A stretch of 64,000 nt of DNA, taken from assembly GCA_949825065.1 (NCBI GenBank), contig OX463863.1, forward strand, positions 18,647,240 through 18,711,239, given 5' to 3'. How positions within the stretch are numbered: the stretch's first letter is position 1; each line of letters starts with the position of its first letter. The position numbers and the translations under genes are program-made. This DNA is from Odontocerum albicorne (Eukaryota; Arthropoda; Insecta; Trichoptera; Odontoceridae). The notes beneath the pieces were generated by a model that did no database searches, was not told the DNA's origin, and was given only the letters and a program-made list of their open reading frames with translations. Below are positions 32,943-42,049 of the stretch, piece after piece.

Positions 32943-33763
32943 TTAACCCTTTAAGTGCCGGAAGTTATTATAAGGCCGTACCCAGCAGGCCGGGATTTTT
33001 TCAACAAAAATAAAACCTAAAAAATTTATATTTTTTGTATACAGATATAAAGGATATTATGAAAACTTACTAAATATATACACCGTGGGGCGTTTGAGCT
33101 GCCGTTCACTCAGAAAAACACAGTTTAAATATTCACTAAATGTCAGGGTTGTCACAACTTGACACAGAAAACACGTTTACTTATAAATATAGCGGGATAT
33201 AATATACTTCGTAAACTAAAATCAACAAATTATCTGTATGATGTATAATAAAGCGCAAAAGATAAATAAACTATAAAATAAAACCGTAAAAAGTCTATAT
33301 AAACGTCGTATTATGCCGCAAAACTACCGCCAATAACCAAAGAATACATGAAAACACACTTTGTAAATAAATACTTTGAAAAATTAACAAAAATAACGCA
33401 CAAAAGTTAAAAATCAACCATTGAAGAAAACTACAAACGAAGTATTATAAATCATCGCAATTATGTCGCGAAAACTGTAGTCGATAACCCAGTATCAGAG
33501 ACACGTATTGACTGTCAGTGAAAGCTTTTAGAAAGATGACTGTAACTTTGATAATAACGGTAAATTGTAATATTTAAATATTTCTTGACCGTCCCAATAG
33601 ATGTTACTATGTGTTACAATTTATAAATTATTACAATTGGATTTGATACTAGCTTGCGACAAGCTCAAAGGAGAGCGCGTCTACGCGTTCATTTTGTATG
33701 GCCGGTCTGACGAGCACTGAATCGGAGAGCGCGTCAATGCGCTCGTGGCAGTGAACCGGTTAA
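32943..33763. mobile_element. TTAA-flanked MITE, about 820 bp
   Basis: It begins TTAACCCTTTAAGTGCC and ends, inverted, TTAACCGGTTCACTGCC. TTAA at both edges is the piggyBac-superfamily target duplication. The internal part 33490-33740 (CAGAGACACGTATTGACTGT, GTCCCAATAGATGTTACTAT) resembles 2220-2510 and 24965-25240, so this family is also embedded in the zinc-finger segmental duplication. Non-coding. Confidence 0.75.
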
Positions 33764-34429
33764 TAAGCCACGACACATCGAGTCATTCGGAATAAATAAT
33801 AAAATAATATAGAAAAAACAATATTTCAGAAGCGTTTCAGTCACCTTTTTACAGTTGTTTATACCAAAAAAGGATTAGGACCAAAACAGGTGTCCGGATT
33901 TTAGGTAAAATAGTATGTTTTTAAGTTACTCATTATTTTGTAGTAATTCTTATTAATAAATAAACAGTCTTTAAATAACATCTGTTTGTATTTTATTTTA
34001 TTAAAATCTCGATTTGACATCGCCTTCCCAAACTTCAATTGTATTCATCTCAAAACTCAATATTTGGACTTAAATGCTTTTCGCAGACCGACGATATAAA
34101 AATAATAAAAAACATCTTTTGAAAGAAAATTTATAAAATTACATATTTCTAAACTGAATCCAAATAAAACGGAATTTCCCTGGGTGTCTTCACAGCGTAG
34201 ACAAGATATTTGTGATGGTATGGGAATGCTTCATCAGTCACGGATGTTTTGTTTGTATTTTTCCAAAATATAGCATCATATTTCTTAGCGTCTTTCTTGA
34301 AAGTAAACTTTATTTCCATAGACAAACAGGTTATACAATTTCTTCAAGCTTCTATAGTCTTAGAGAGATTAAATTTGTACATCACAATGTCTTCCAACAA
34401 GGAAAATACATTTTTTTTATTAACTTTAG
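33764..34429. other. Mostly featureless; contains an inverted repeat of 31226-31255
   Basis: AAATGCTTTTCGCAGACCGA at 34071-34090 is the reverse complement of a stretch at 31229-31255 on the far side of the 50-bp array. No gene is recognised. Confidence 0.5.
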
Positions 34430-34653
34430 TTTAGTCCAATACTATTTATTCCACTTTATAAATATAATGGTATAAACCTACCGGTTTCAAGGTTTTAGCC
34501 TCATCATCTGATGAGCACAAATAAGACTGAATTATGTTCAAACTGGTATTGATATACACGGTTTTAACTGTAGAAATTCAGGTTAGGGATTGTCAGTGGA
34601 GGGAGGCAAGAGACAACAAATTCAGCAAGCAGCGGTGAGATCTTGGGAATGTA
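34430..34653 (-). mobile_element. Penelope-like terminal repeat, interrupted by a mariner
   Basis: On the minus strand it carries the family words TTGTCTCTTGCCTCCCTCC, CAGTTTGAACATAATTCAGT, a decayed core (CAGATGATGAGG...CTTGAAACCGG) and AAGTGGAATA. It is cut at the TA at 34652, where the mariner at 34654-35607 begins. The sequence resumes after 35608. Confidence 0.65.
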
Positions 34654-35607
34654 CGAGGCATATCCAGAAAGCAAGTGTACTGAATTTTTGTAGGTTACAA
34701 TTTTTTTTATTTAAACAAAAAAATTACGTGGTTACCGTAGTACATATGTAAGCTATTTTTCGACATAGTCGCCATTCCTCTCAATGCAGGTGGTGAAGCG
34801 GGGTATCAACTTTTTGATGTCTTCCTCGAAGTAGTTTCCCGCCAACCCCTCCGTCCACTTCTCAACCTCCTCCTTTAGCTCCTCGTCAGTTGAAAACCCT
34901 TTTTCCACCCATGTGCAGCTTCAGGGAGGTAAAGAGATAGTAATCTGAAGGTGCTAGGTCAGAGGAATGCGCGGGATGCTTCAGGACATCCCATTTAAAC
35001 GAGGTGAGCAGTTCCTTCGTGGCGTTAGCCGTGTGTGGTCTGGCATTGTCATGCAGCAGGCAGACTCCCTTTGTCAGCTTGCCTCTCCTCTTGTTCTGAA
35101 TCGCCCTCCGCAATTTTTTTAGGGTCTCACAGTATCTTGCAGAGTTGATGGTCTCCCCTTGAGGCATATATTCAATTAAAATCATGCCTTGACAGTCCCA
35201 AAACACGGATGCCATGATTTTCTTGGCTGAAATTGTGGTTTTGAACTTTTTTGCGGAGGGTGAAGAGGTGTGACGCCACTGTTGAGACTGCCTTTTGGTT
35301 TCAGGCGTGTAGTGTGCAACCCAAGTTTCATCTCCAGTAACGATGGAGCGGAGAAATTCATCTCCATGGAGTTTGCAGCGCCTCAAAAACTCTTGCCTTT
35401 TTACAAAGTTTCGCACTTGGTGGGAGATTGGGTTGACATTTTTCACGAAAAGTGTTGTCGCGTCGACACTTCTCAACGTACTGACCTCGAACTGGTCTCG
35501 TTGCGGAGGGGAAAGGTCGAGCTACACGGAAGTGTAGCCAACATGTCGAAAATAAAATCCATCCGGTCGTGAGAGCCTCAGTACACTTACTTTCTGGATA
35601 CGCCTCG
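34654..35607 (-). mobile_element. Mariner deletion derivative with both termini
   Basis: The inverted termini CGAGGCATATCCAGAAAGCA and CGAGGCGTATCCAGAAAGTA are flanked by TA on both sides; length is 954 bp, about 330 short of a full mariner. The transposase on the minus strand lacks the helix-turn-helix region. It has GQEFLRR-like context (RQEFLRRCKLHGDEFLRS), TGDETWVAHY (first Asp), LLHDNARPHTANATKELL (second Asp) and SDLAPSDYYLFTS (third Asp), with D34D spacing. It then frameshifts at KRVFN near 34886; the last ~45 residues continue in another frame. The same deletion occurs in 24110-24835, so both derive from one deleted master, mobilised in trans. Confidence 0.92.
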
Positions 35608-36200
35608 TATAAATTTGCCAGATATTCATACAAATGCACTGACTTGGAAATTTCTAGGGCCTCTAATCTGTCCAATGTATTGCCGTTACTACTGAAATGC
35701 AAGAATTTGGCATCATCAATATAAAACGTGTGATTTTATCAGTGACAATGAATAGCCATTTCAAAATAAATTAGAGGATTCGTTAAGACGGATTTGTGTT
35801 CACGTTCAAGTCTCTTTTCAAAAGATCTTCCTGTCTTTCCTATATAGAAATTATCGCAGTCAGCACATAAAAGTTTATACACGCCACTGTCGTTAAGTAT
35901 TTCATTTTTGTCGTACAAAAAGTCAGTACACCGAGGCGAACATCTGGTAAACACATATATCCCAAAAATCTCTCCGCTGCTGACCGAAATCGTCCCATAC
36001 CTTCCTCAGCCCTCAGTCCCCAACCCAAATATCCTCAACCGTTGAAGCATGTATATCGATACCAGTTCGAACAGAATTTAATCTTGTTTATGCTCCCCTG
36101 ATGATAAGGTGTGCACCTTGAAACCGGTAGGGTTATACCGTTACAAGAAGTGGAATAAACAGTGTTTGATAAAACAAATTACAATGTCTTTAAAACTCCA
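35608..36200. mobile_element. Penelope-like element fragment (GIY-YIG piece and terminal repeat)
   Basis: The block contains a minus-strand GIY-YIG fragment (35739-35954). It also holds a plus-strand terminal repeat with CTGATGA (36098), AAGGTGTGCACCTT, GAAAC, CGGTAGGGTTATACCG and AAGTGGAATAAACAGTGTTT. The coding piece and the hammerhead-like core are on opposite strands, which suits the inverted or partial terminal-repeat arrangements known for Penelope-like elements. Confidence 0.65.
35739..35954 (-). pseudogene. GIY-YIG endonuclease fragment of a Penelope-like element
   Basis: The minus strand encodes NDSGVYKLLCADCDNFYIGK followed by TGRSFEKRLEREHKS. This is a GIY-YIG nuclease core: a G-V-Y strand, a Cys-x2-Cys pair, a Y-I-G strand, and the Arg and downstream Glu-His helix. 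In insects this combination belongs to the C-terminal endonuclease of Penelope-like retroelements. The preceding reverse transcriptase is absent. The frame stops after MAIHCH, so the domain is truncated. Neighbouring copies of the terminal repeat support the assignment. Confidence 0.8.
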
Positions 36201-36930
36201 CAACGTTAATGCCTTAACTATAAACAATATGTACAAATACATTAATAATTAATTTGTTGTATTGCATCTGGATCGTTATAATTCTATAAATTCTGGTTTG
36301 CCTGATTCGCAGATTTCTAGACTCGTCAGTTTTAAATACAGCTGGTAAGGCTGAAGATATTCATATATGATACTCGTATATTGTCATATAAGACCGGTTA
36401 AAAAAAATAGAATCAAGTGACTCGAATGAACTAATTTTAAACTTTTTCTCTTTGCATTCAAGTACCACATTGAAATGTCACTAATGTGTCTGAGAGATAT
36501 TTCTTCGGAAAGGATTTACAATTTGAGTTCAATTTTGTCTTCTTCTAATAAATTTATAGTTTCGAATCAATTCAATAGAGCGGGATATTATGATAAAGCT
36601 TTTATCTATGCTGAACCTGCGGCGTGGATTTAGGAACTACTTAAAGACAACTCTTTTTGGGAGGTTTTATAAAAATTTATAATTATATACGAACACTACA
36701 CACATACACTACACTACACCTAAATCCGAATGTGTTTCTATCACATATCGGAAGACCTAAAAAGGTTTCTTTGTAGTTCATCTTCCTGCGGTAAGTTTTC
36801 TTACCAAATATGTTTTTCTGAACAAATGTAGATGCCGGTAAGTAACTAATCTAATAGACACAGTCACTACCTGTCTATTGTAACACTCAACTAAATAATG
36901 TTTACATATTTTGTAATATTTTTAATAATG
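36201..36930. other. Unassigned; contains a dispersed repeat at 36760-36910
   Basis: 36201-36750 shows nothing recognisable. 36760-36910 is the inverted counterpart of 8530-8700. Confidence 0.45.
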
Positions 36931-37179
36931 TTAACCACTTGACAGTTTTGCCCGAGCGGGACTCGGGCACGAAGTTTCTTTTTATACTGACGAGCCCGAG
37001 CCTCGTTCGGGTAAATCATGTTTCCACTTGTTGGGAGTGTTTCTCACGAGCGTCGTTCGGGCAGATCTTGTTTCAACTTGTTTTCTCCGAATGGAATATA
37101 TTTTGATATAGAATTTATTCGTTCACAGCTCGTCATTGTGTTATGTCGCGTGTTAAAAATCCAACTGTTAAGTGGTTAA
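36931..37179. mobile_element. 249-bp TTAA-flanked MITE
   Basis: The ends are TTAACCACTTGACAGTT and, inverted, TTAACCACTTAACAGTT (16 of 17 match). TTAA borders both ends, as in piggyBac-type MITEs. Inside is a small palindrome, GCCCGAGCGGGACTCGGGC, and a repeated CGTTCGGG word. It lies 40 bases after the stop of the gene 3 finger exon. Confidence 0.88.
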
Positions 37180-37219
37180 TAATAAATTTGAGTCCCTACA
37201 TAAATTTTTCTTTTTTTTA

Positions 37220-38058
37220 TTATTTTTGCAAAAATTTAGAGTCCTTTTGCATCTTTTGCACATGATTTTTTTTATGCCTTGCCAAACTCCTTTTGTAAGA
37301 GAATGTAATCCCACAACTTCCACAGCTGAAGGGCTTCTCTCCACTGTGAACCATTTCGTGAGATTTCAGATTTTCTTCAACTAAGAATGTCTTCGCACAA
37401 TATCTACAGTTGTACGGTTTTTCTCCACTATGAACCCTTAAATGGCGTATTAAAACACTTTTTCTTGAGAACGTCTTGGGACATTTCCCACAGCCGTGGG
37501 GCTTTTCTCCACTATGAGTCTTTAAATGGGACACGAAACTCCTATTGTTTGAATATGTCTTCTCACACTGTCCACAACTGTAGGGTTTCTCTCCGCTATG
37601 AATCATTTCGTGAGATTTCAAATAAGTTTTTCTTGAGAATGTCTTCCCACATTGTCCACAATTGTAGGGTTTCTTTCCACTATGGACCCATTCGTGATTC
37701 TTTAAAGTACTTTTTTGCGAGAATTTTTTCTCGCAATGAGCACAGCTATAGGCCTTGTCATCACTATGAATCCGTGCATGGCATATTAAGTAACTTTTTT
37801 GTGAGAATGTTTTCGGACAATTTACACAGCTAAAGGGCTTCTCTCCATTATGAGTCCCTTCATGATATAACAAATGGCTTTTTCGGGAGAATTTTTTCCC
37901 ACAATCTCCGCAGCTGTAGGGCTTTTCTCCACTATGAATCCTCGAATGACATTTTAAATTTGAACTGCTTGAGAATACTTTTCCACAATATCCACACCCA
38001 TGAGGCTTGTTTCCTCTGCGTTTCTCTGTAATGAATTGGTCATTCATATCATCCGAAC
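37220..38058 (-). CDS. Zinc-finger gene 3, C2H2 finger exon
   Basis: The acceptor TTTTAG precedes 38058. Two bases finish the phase-1 codon, then SDDMNDQFITEKRRGNKPHG leads into nine complete C2H2 fingers (SSSNLKCHSRIH, RKSHLLYHEGTH, QKSYLICHARIH, QKSTLKNHEWVH, RKTYLKSHEMIH, NNRSFVSHLKTH, RKSVLIRHLRVH, VEENLKSHEMVH, YKRSLARHKKNH). All zinc ligands are present. It ends with a short basic tail (QKMQKDSKFLQK) and TAA. With exons B and A the CDS is 1287 nt, 428 residues. The fingers are diverse rather than homogenised, unlike gene 1, which suggests an older, constrained gene. It is probably a nuclear DNA-binding regulator. Confidence 0.9.
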
Positions 38059-38194
38059 CTAAAACATGTAAAAAGTAAAAAAAACACTTCGAACTATTTT
38101 CTCTTTAAATATCAAAGTGTCATGAAGCTAGATTTTAGAGTTTTCCCTACCTAAGTTTTTCCTAAAATTCCATTCCTTGAATGGTACAATAATT

Positions 38195-38390
38195 TTTTTT
38201 ATCGAACACTGTTTATTCCATGTATGTAAACGTAAATTCTTTATGTAACTATAATTCTTTAAATAACTATAATATAGCCTAACTGTATAATGCAATGTAA
38301 CCATTATTTCTATAACCCTACCCGTTTCAAGGTTTTCACTTCATCGCCAGGGGATTACAAACAAGACTGAATTAAAGGATGTCTCCTGCC
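38195..38390 (-). mobile_element. Penelope-like terminal repeat, decayed, minus orientation
   Basis: Minus-strand words AGTCTTGTTTGTAATCCCC, GATGAAGTGAAAACCTTGAA and GGGTAGGGTTATAG are interrupted by about 70 bases of AT-rich insert before GGAATAAACAGTGTT. The core reads CTGGCGA, a mutation of CTGANGA. It is head-to-head with the next entry. Confidence 0.6.
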
Positions 38391-38590
38391 TCCCTCCACC
38401 CACAATCTCCAACCCAAATTTTCACCATTAGAAGTGTGTACGACGGTACCAGTTTGAACAGACTTCAGTCTTGTTTATGCTCCCTGATGATGAGGTAAAA
38501 GCCTTGAAACCGGTAGGGTTGTATCGTTACATAAAGTGAAATAAACAGTGTTAGATAAAACAAATGACAATGTCTTTAACTCTCTAAATA
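38391..38590 (+). mobile_element. Penelope-like terminal repeat with hammerhead-like core
   Basis: CTGATGA at 38484-38490 is followed by a small stem (AGG...CCT), GAAAC at 38506-38510, CGGTA...TATCG and GAAATAAACAGTGTTAGA. The upstream arm GTTTATGCTCC can pair partly with the downstream ATAAAC. It lies in the intron of gene 3 between B and Z. Confidence 0.65.
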
Positions 38591-38687
38591 ATGTTTGATA
38601 AAACAAATTATAATTTTATTTTATGCTTATTTAATAGCTAAGAATTTTTTTTACTATGTTCTGATGAAAATATTTTAACATTGTCAT

Positions 38688-39125
38688 TTGTACGAAGGTA
38701 TAATTCTTAACAATGTACCGTACCCTGTCATGAAATATATCATAAACATTTGTACGAAGGTATAATTCTTAACAATGTACCGTACCCTGTCATGAAATAT
38801 ATCATAAACATTTGTACGAAGGTATAATTCTTAACAATGCACCGTACCCTGTCATGAAATATATCATAAACATTTGTACGAAGGTATAATTCTTAACAAT
38901 GTACCGTACCCTGTCATGAAATATATCATAAACATTTGTACGAAGGTATAATTCTTAACAATTTACCGTACCCTGTCATGAAATATATCATAAACATTTG
39001 TACGAAGGTATAATTCTTAACAATGTACCGTACCCTGTCATGAAATATATCATAAACATTTGTACGAAGGTATAATTCTTAACAATGTATCGTACCCTGT
39101 CATGAAATATATCATCAACATTTTT
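38688..39125 (+). repeat. 62-bp minisatellite, seven copies
   Basis: The unit is CATTTGTACGAAGGTATAAT, TCTTAACAATGTACCGTACC, CTGTCATGAAATATATCATA, AA, at an exact 62-bp period with very few substitutions. Confidence 0.97.
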
Positions 39126-39174
39126 TTACGTAAAACAAATCTATTTTATTTCCTTTATCAGTTTTTTTCATTCA

Positions 39175-39295
39175 TTCGTTCGATTGTTGCTAAACCTCGT
39201 AGTCGAGGATACCCTCGGCATTCCAACAGCATTCAGTTGGAAAAAGAAGTTGTGCCGTGGAGTTTATTTTTTTTTGAAGTGACAACAACGTTATA
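39175..39295 (+). repeat. ~110-bp repeat shared with 49800-49905
   Basis: CCTCGTAGTCGAGGAT, ATTCAGTTGGAAAAAG and TGTGCCGTGGAG have counterparts TTTCGTAGTCAAGGAT, ATTCAGTTAAAAAGC and TGTGCCATAGAG at 49820-49890. Identity unknown. Confidence 0.5.
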
Positions 39296-39430
39296 CTGAA
39301 TCTGATGGCACACCGAAGTGACATGAAGTTATTTTCTCTTTTTGAAAAAATACGTTTGACTGTAGTCATAGAGGTATCCTTATATCCCGAATACTAAACT
39401 AAATGTTTTTTTTTGTGGGTATAAATAAAC

Positions 39431-39690
39431 TTAACACGTTCACTGCGTCGAACACGGCTCCCGTGTCCATACAAAATAGCCTTGAATGTTTAGTGCACTT
39501 ATAAACGTCTCCCGATAAGGATTCGTTGCCGGTTTAATGTGTTTTGAAGACACGAAGGAATACACTTGTATATGATGTTTCAATAGAAAGTAGAATTTGA
39601 TTTTTAACAAAGTTATGGGTTTTCAAAAATTCGCGAATTTTCAGCATCTCTGTATGACATTAAGTATTTTATACGCAGTGAACGTGTTAA
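39431..39690. mobile_element. 260-bp TTAA-flanked MITE with perfect inverted termini
   Basis: The ends are TTAACACGTTCACTGCGT and its exact reverse complement, 18 of 18. The TTAA borders mark a piggyBac-type MITE. The middle is non-coding. Confidence 0.93.
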
Positions 39691-39782
39691 TGAACGATCT
39701 GAAAAATGTATTAGAGTTAATGGTGAATATATTGAAAACAAAAAAATTTAAATTGTTTTTCCCCTTTCATTCTGTGAATTTA

Positions 39783-40710
39783 CTACCTTGATCAAAAAGT
39801 TTTAGGACTTTATTCATAAAATCGAAAATACAAGTTTATTCATCAAAATCGATATGGTCCCCTTCAAAGTACTCCCCATCGACTGCAACGCACTTACGCC
39901 AGCGCTTGATCCAATCCTCGAAACACCGCTGGTACTCAATTTTCGGTATGTCCATCAGAGACGTCTTCGATTTTTTCATGACATCCTCTCCGGTGCTGTA
40001 ACGCGTTCCGCGAAGCGGTTTTTTAAGTCGGTTGAACAGGAAAAAGTCGCAGGGAGCCAGATCAGGTGAATTCGAAGGCTGCTGGATAGTAGTCGTGTTG
40101 TTTTTGGTCAAAAACTCATGGAAATCATGTCTTTCGTGATTTCAACGCGGTCTTTTTTTTGCATGAAATTGCGGTGTTTCGGCACCAGTTTTGCAGCGAC
40201 ACGTCTGAGGCCCAAATCACTAACCAAAATGTCTTGAGCGGATCCATAAGCGATATTCAAGTCCTCTGCCAGCTCTCTGATGGTCAATTTGCGGTTTTCG
40301 GCCAACATTTCTTTGTTTTTATCGATGTTTTCATCGGTTTTCGACTGCCACTGCGTTCGTCATCCTCGACCGACTCACGACCACTTCTGAAGCGTTCGTG
40401 CCACCGAAAAACACTTCTCCAACATTTCCAAGGTCTGCGAACCGTTAAATCCGTTTTTCACACAAAATTTAATGCAAACTCGTTGATGCACAGTTGATGC
40501 CATTTTCAAACTAGTAAAAAATCAAAAACACGCACGAAGGTAGATGTACTCAGTACAGCGTAACTTTTACAAATGTCAAGCTATAACGCTGAAATTTAGA
40601 GGGAAGTGTCAATGATAGATGTGGTAACCTAACAAAAAAAAAAAGAATTCCAATCGGGTGACTGACAGCGCCACATGGTGGCCGGTCCTAAAACTTTTTG
40701 ATCAAGGTAG
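39783..40710 (-). mobile_element. Mariner element with internal deletion
   Basis: The inverted termini CTACCTTGATCAAAAAGTTT are present at both ends with flanking TA; length is 928 bp. On the minus strand the gene starts near the ATG at 40503 (MASTVHQRVCIKFCVKNGFN) and continues in broken frames to LAENRKLTIRELAEDLNIAY and RVEITKDM. It then jumps to KNNTTTIQQPSNSPDLAPCD (third Asp) and ends GDHIDFDE. The first and second Asp blocks are missing, removed by a deletion of about 350 bp near 40110. The DNA-binding half and C-terminus survive. It lies in the B-Z intron of gene 3. Confidence 0.88.
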
Positions 40711-40739
40711 TATTGACCTCCCCTCGCATAAAGATAATG

Positions 40740-41266
40740 CATTACTGAAAAAGTACAATTCAGAATATATTTATTTATTTTTTCAATACAATAGTCCAAT
40801 TACACTGAAAATTGTTAACATTAAAAAAAATATTATATATATATGCATACACACATACACATATATTAAAAGTCACTTAAGTACGTTGATGAGTGCTTTC
40901 TAACGCGCTCAATATTAGAAGACAATTTACTTTCGCTTTTGGTAATGTGATATGGAATATGTCAATATCTGAAGCAGTCCCGTTCAAAAGAGTTAAGGCC
41001 CTTCCAACAGGCATAGCGGCTGGAAGACCCGTTCTTGCGTATATTATCGAGAACAGTTCCTGCCGGCGCAGTCTAGTGTAATTTTTAGGAACATTTAACA
41101 CTAATCTTTGTAGTAATGCTGGACAACTCGTCACAACTCCTCGAACGTGTCTGACAATGTATACCAGGAGACGCAGATCTCTTCTTAAGCTCAATGAGGT
41201 ATAATACCCGAGCATGCCCAGCAGAAACTGAGTAGGATAAAGCCATGGATAGACACCAAATCTCAC
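40740..41266 (-). pseudogene. LINE 3' end, copy 1
   Basis: A minus-strand frame of about 120 codons (LGYYTSLSLRRDLRLLVYIV, CPALLQRLVLNVPKNYTRLR, FSIIYARTGLPAAMPVGRAL, TLLNGTASDIDIFHITLPKA) has the layout of the last part of non-LTR retrotransposon proteins: a helical segment, 'L-x-x-x-NVP-x-x-x-TR', then a terminal 'LLN' block. It is followed by an AT-rich 3' region ending near 40750. A shorter copy of the same element is at 51975-52335. The 5' part is missing. Confidence 0.7.
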
Positions 41267-41304
41267 TCATATAGAGAGAATAAAAATGACATATTCATAC
41301 TCAC

Positions 41305-41565
41305 TTATAAATGCAGGCGGGACACAAACATCAACCGGTTCTGTATTATTACTGTCTCCTACATACTCTATCTCTATCTCCGTTTTCTGTACGCCGATAG
41401 CAAAACTAGAGAATACTGACGTAGGATCGTCTTCTATATCCTTTTCTCTTTTTATGAAAAAATCAGAACACATCTTAATTTTCTCATCTTCGGACTGTTG
41501 CTGTAGACTCATTCCTGTGGGCATTTCTTTATTGAATGTTTCATAAGATGAATGGGCCTGAATAT
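41305..41565 (-). CDS. Zinc-finger gene 3, type B exon
   Basis: This is a symmetric phase 1-1 exon of 261 nt. The acceptor is TTTTTGCAG before 41565 and the donor TATAA/GTGAGT after 41305. It encodes IQAHSSYETFNKEMPTGMSL, then FFIKREKDIEDDPTSVFSSF, AIGVQKTEIEIEYVGD and NNTEPVDVCVPPAFIS. The first motif is IKRE; the second has lost its Lys (IEIE). The Asn-Lys-Glu block before the internal Met is conserved with the other two B exons. It lies 3.2 kb upstream of the finger exon; the A exon is 6.4 kb further upstream. Confidence 0.75.
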
Positions 41566-41599
41566 CTGCAAAAACATAATATTTAAAAAAGATTGTAAT

Positions 41600-41795
41600 T
41601 TGTTTTATCAAACACTGTTTATTCCACTTTATGTAACGGTATAACCCTACCGGTTTCGAGGTTTTCCACCTCATCAGAGGAGCAGAAAAAGACTCCTTCA
41701 GGAGAGCACAAACAAGTCTTGTTGTAGGGTTATACCAAAGTGGAATCAACAGTCTTTGACTAAACAAATAACAATGTCTTTAAACCTCCGCAGTG
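41600..41795. mobile_element. Inverted pair of Penelope-like terminal repeat fragments
   Basis: On the minus strand, 41605-41700 reads CTGATGA, GGTGGAAAACCTC, GAAAC, CGGTAGGGTTATACCG and GTGGAATAAACAGTGTTTGA. A shorter plus-strand copy (GTAGGGTTATACCAAAGTGG, then AACAATGTCTTTAAAC) follows at 41720-41795. The pair sits just upstream of the B exon of gene 3. Confidence 0.65.
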
Positions 41796-42049
41796 TTGTG
41801 TTAATTAATGCCTTAACTATAAATAATATATTTCAAATATATATTGAAGTTAACAAATATATGACATATCTTTAATGGATTTTATAATATAAAATGTTAT
41901 TTTTAATTGTTTGAGAAATGCGAAGCGAACGATATGAGAATGAAATGTTACAAAATCCGATGTAATGGCGATAGAAAACTGTGAAAGGAAAATTAAATGT
42001 GACATATGGGTTAAAAATTAAAGATTGCAAAAAGTTGTGGAATTGTTAT

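Noticed and set aside
32128..33013. Plus-strand frames in the 50-bp array
   Set aside because: The period is not a multiple of three and frames persist only because the unit lacks stops; no protein family.
35270..35572. Plus-strand frames across the mariner at 34654-35607
   Set aside because: They are antisense to the clearly identified transposase.
38391..38590. Asserting an active hammerhead ribozyme
   Set aside because: The core strings fit, but helix I pairing next to the cleavage site is imperfect, so I list only hammerhead-like terminal repeats.
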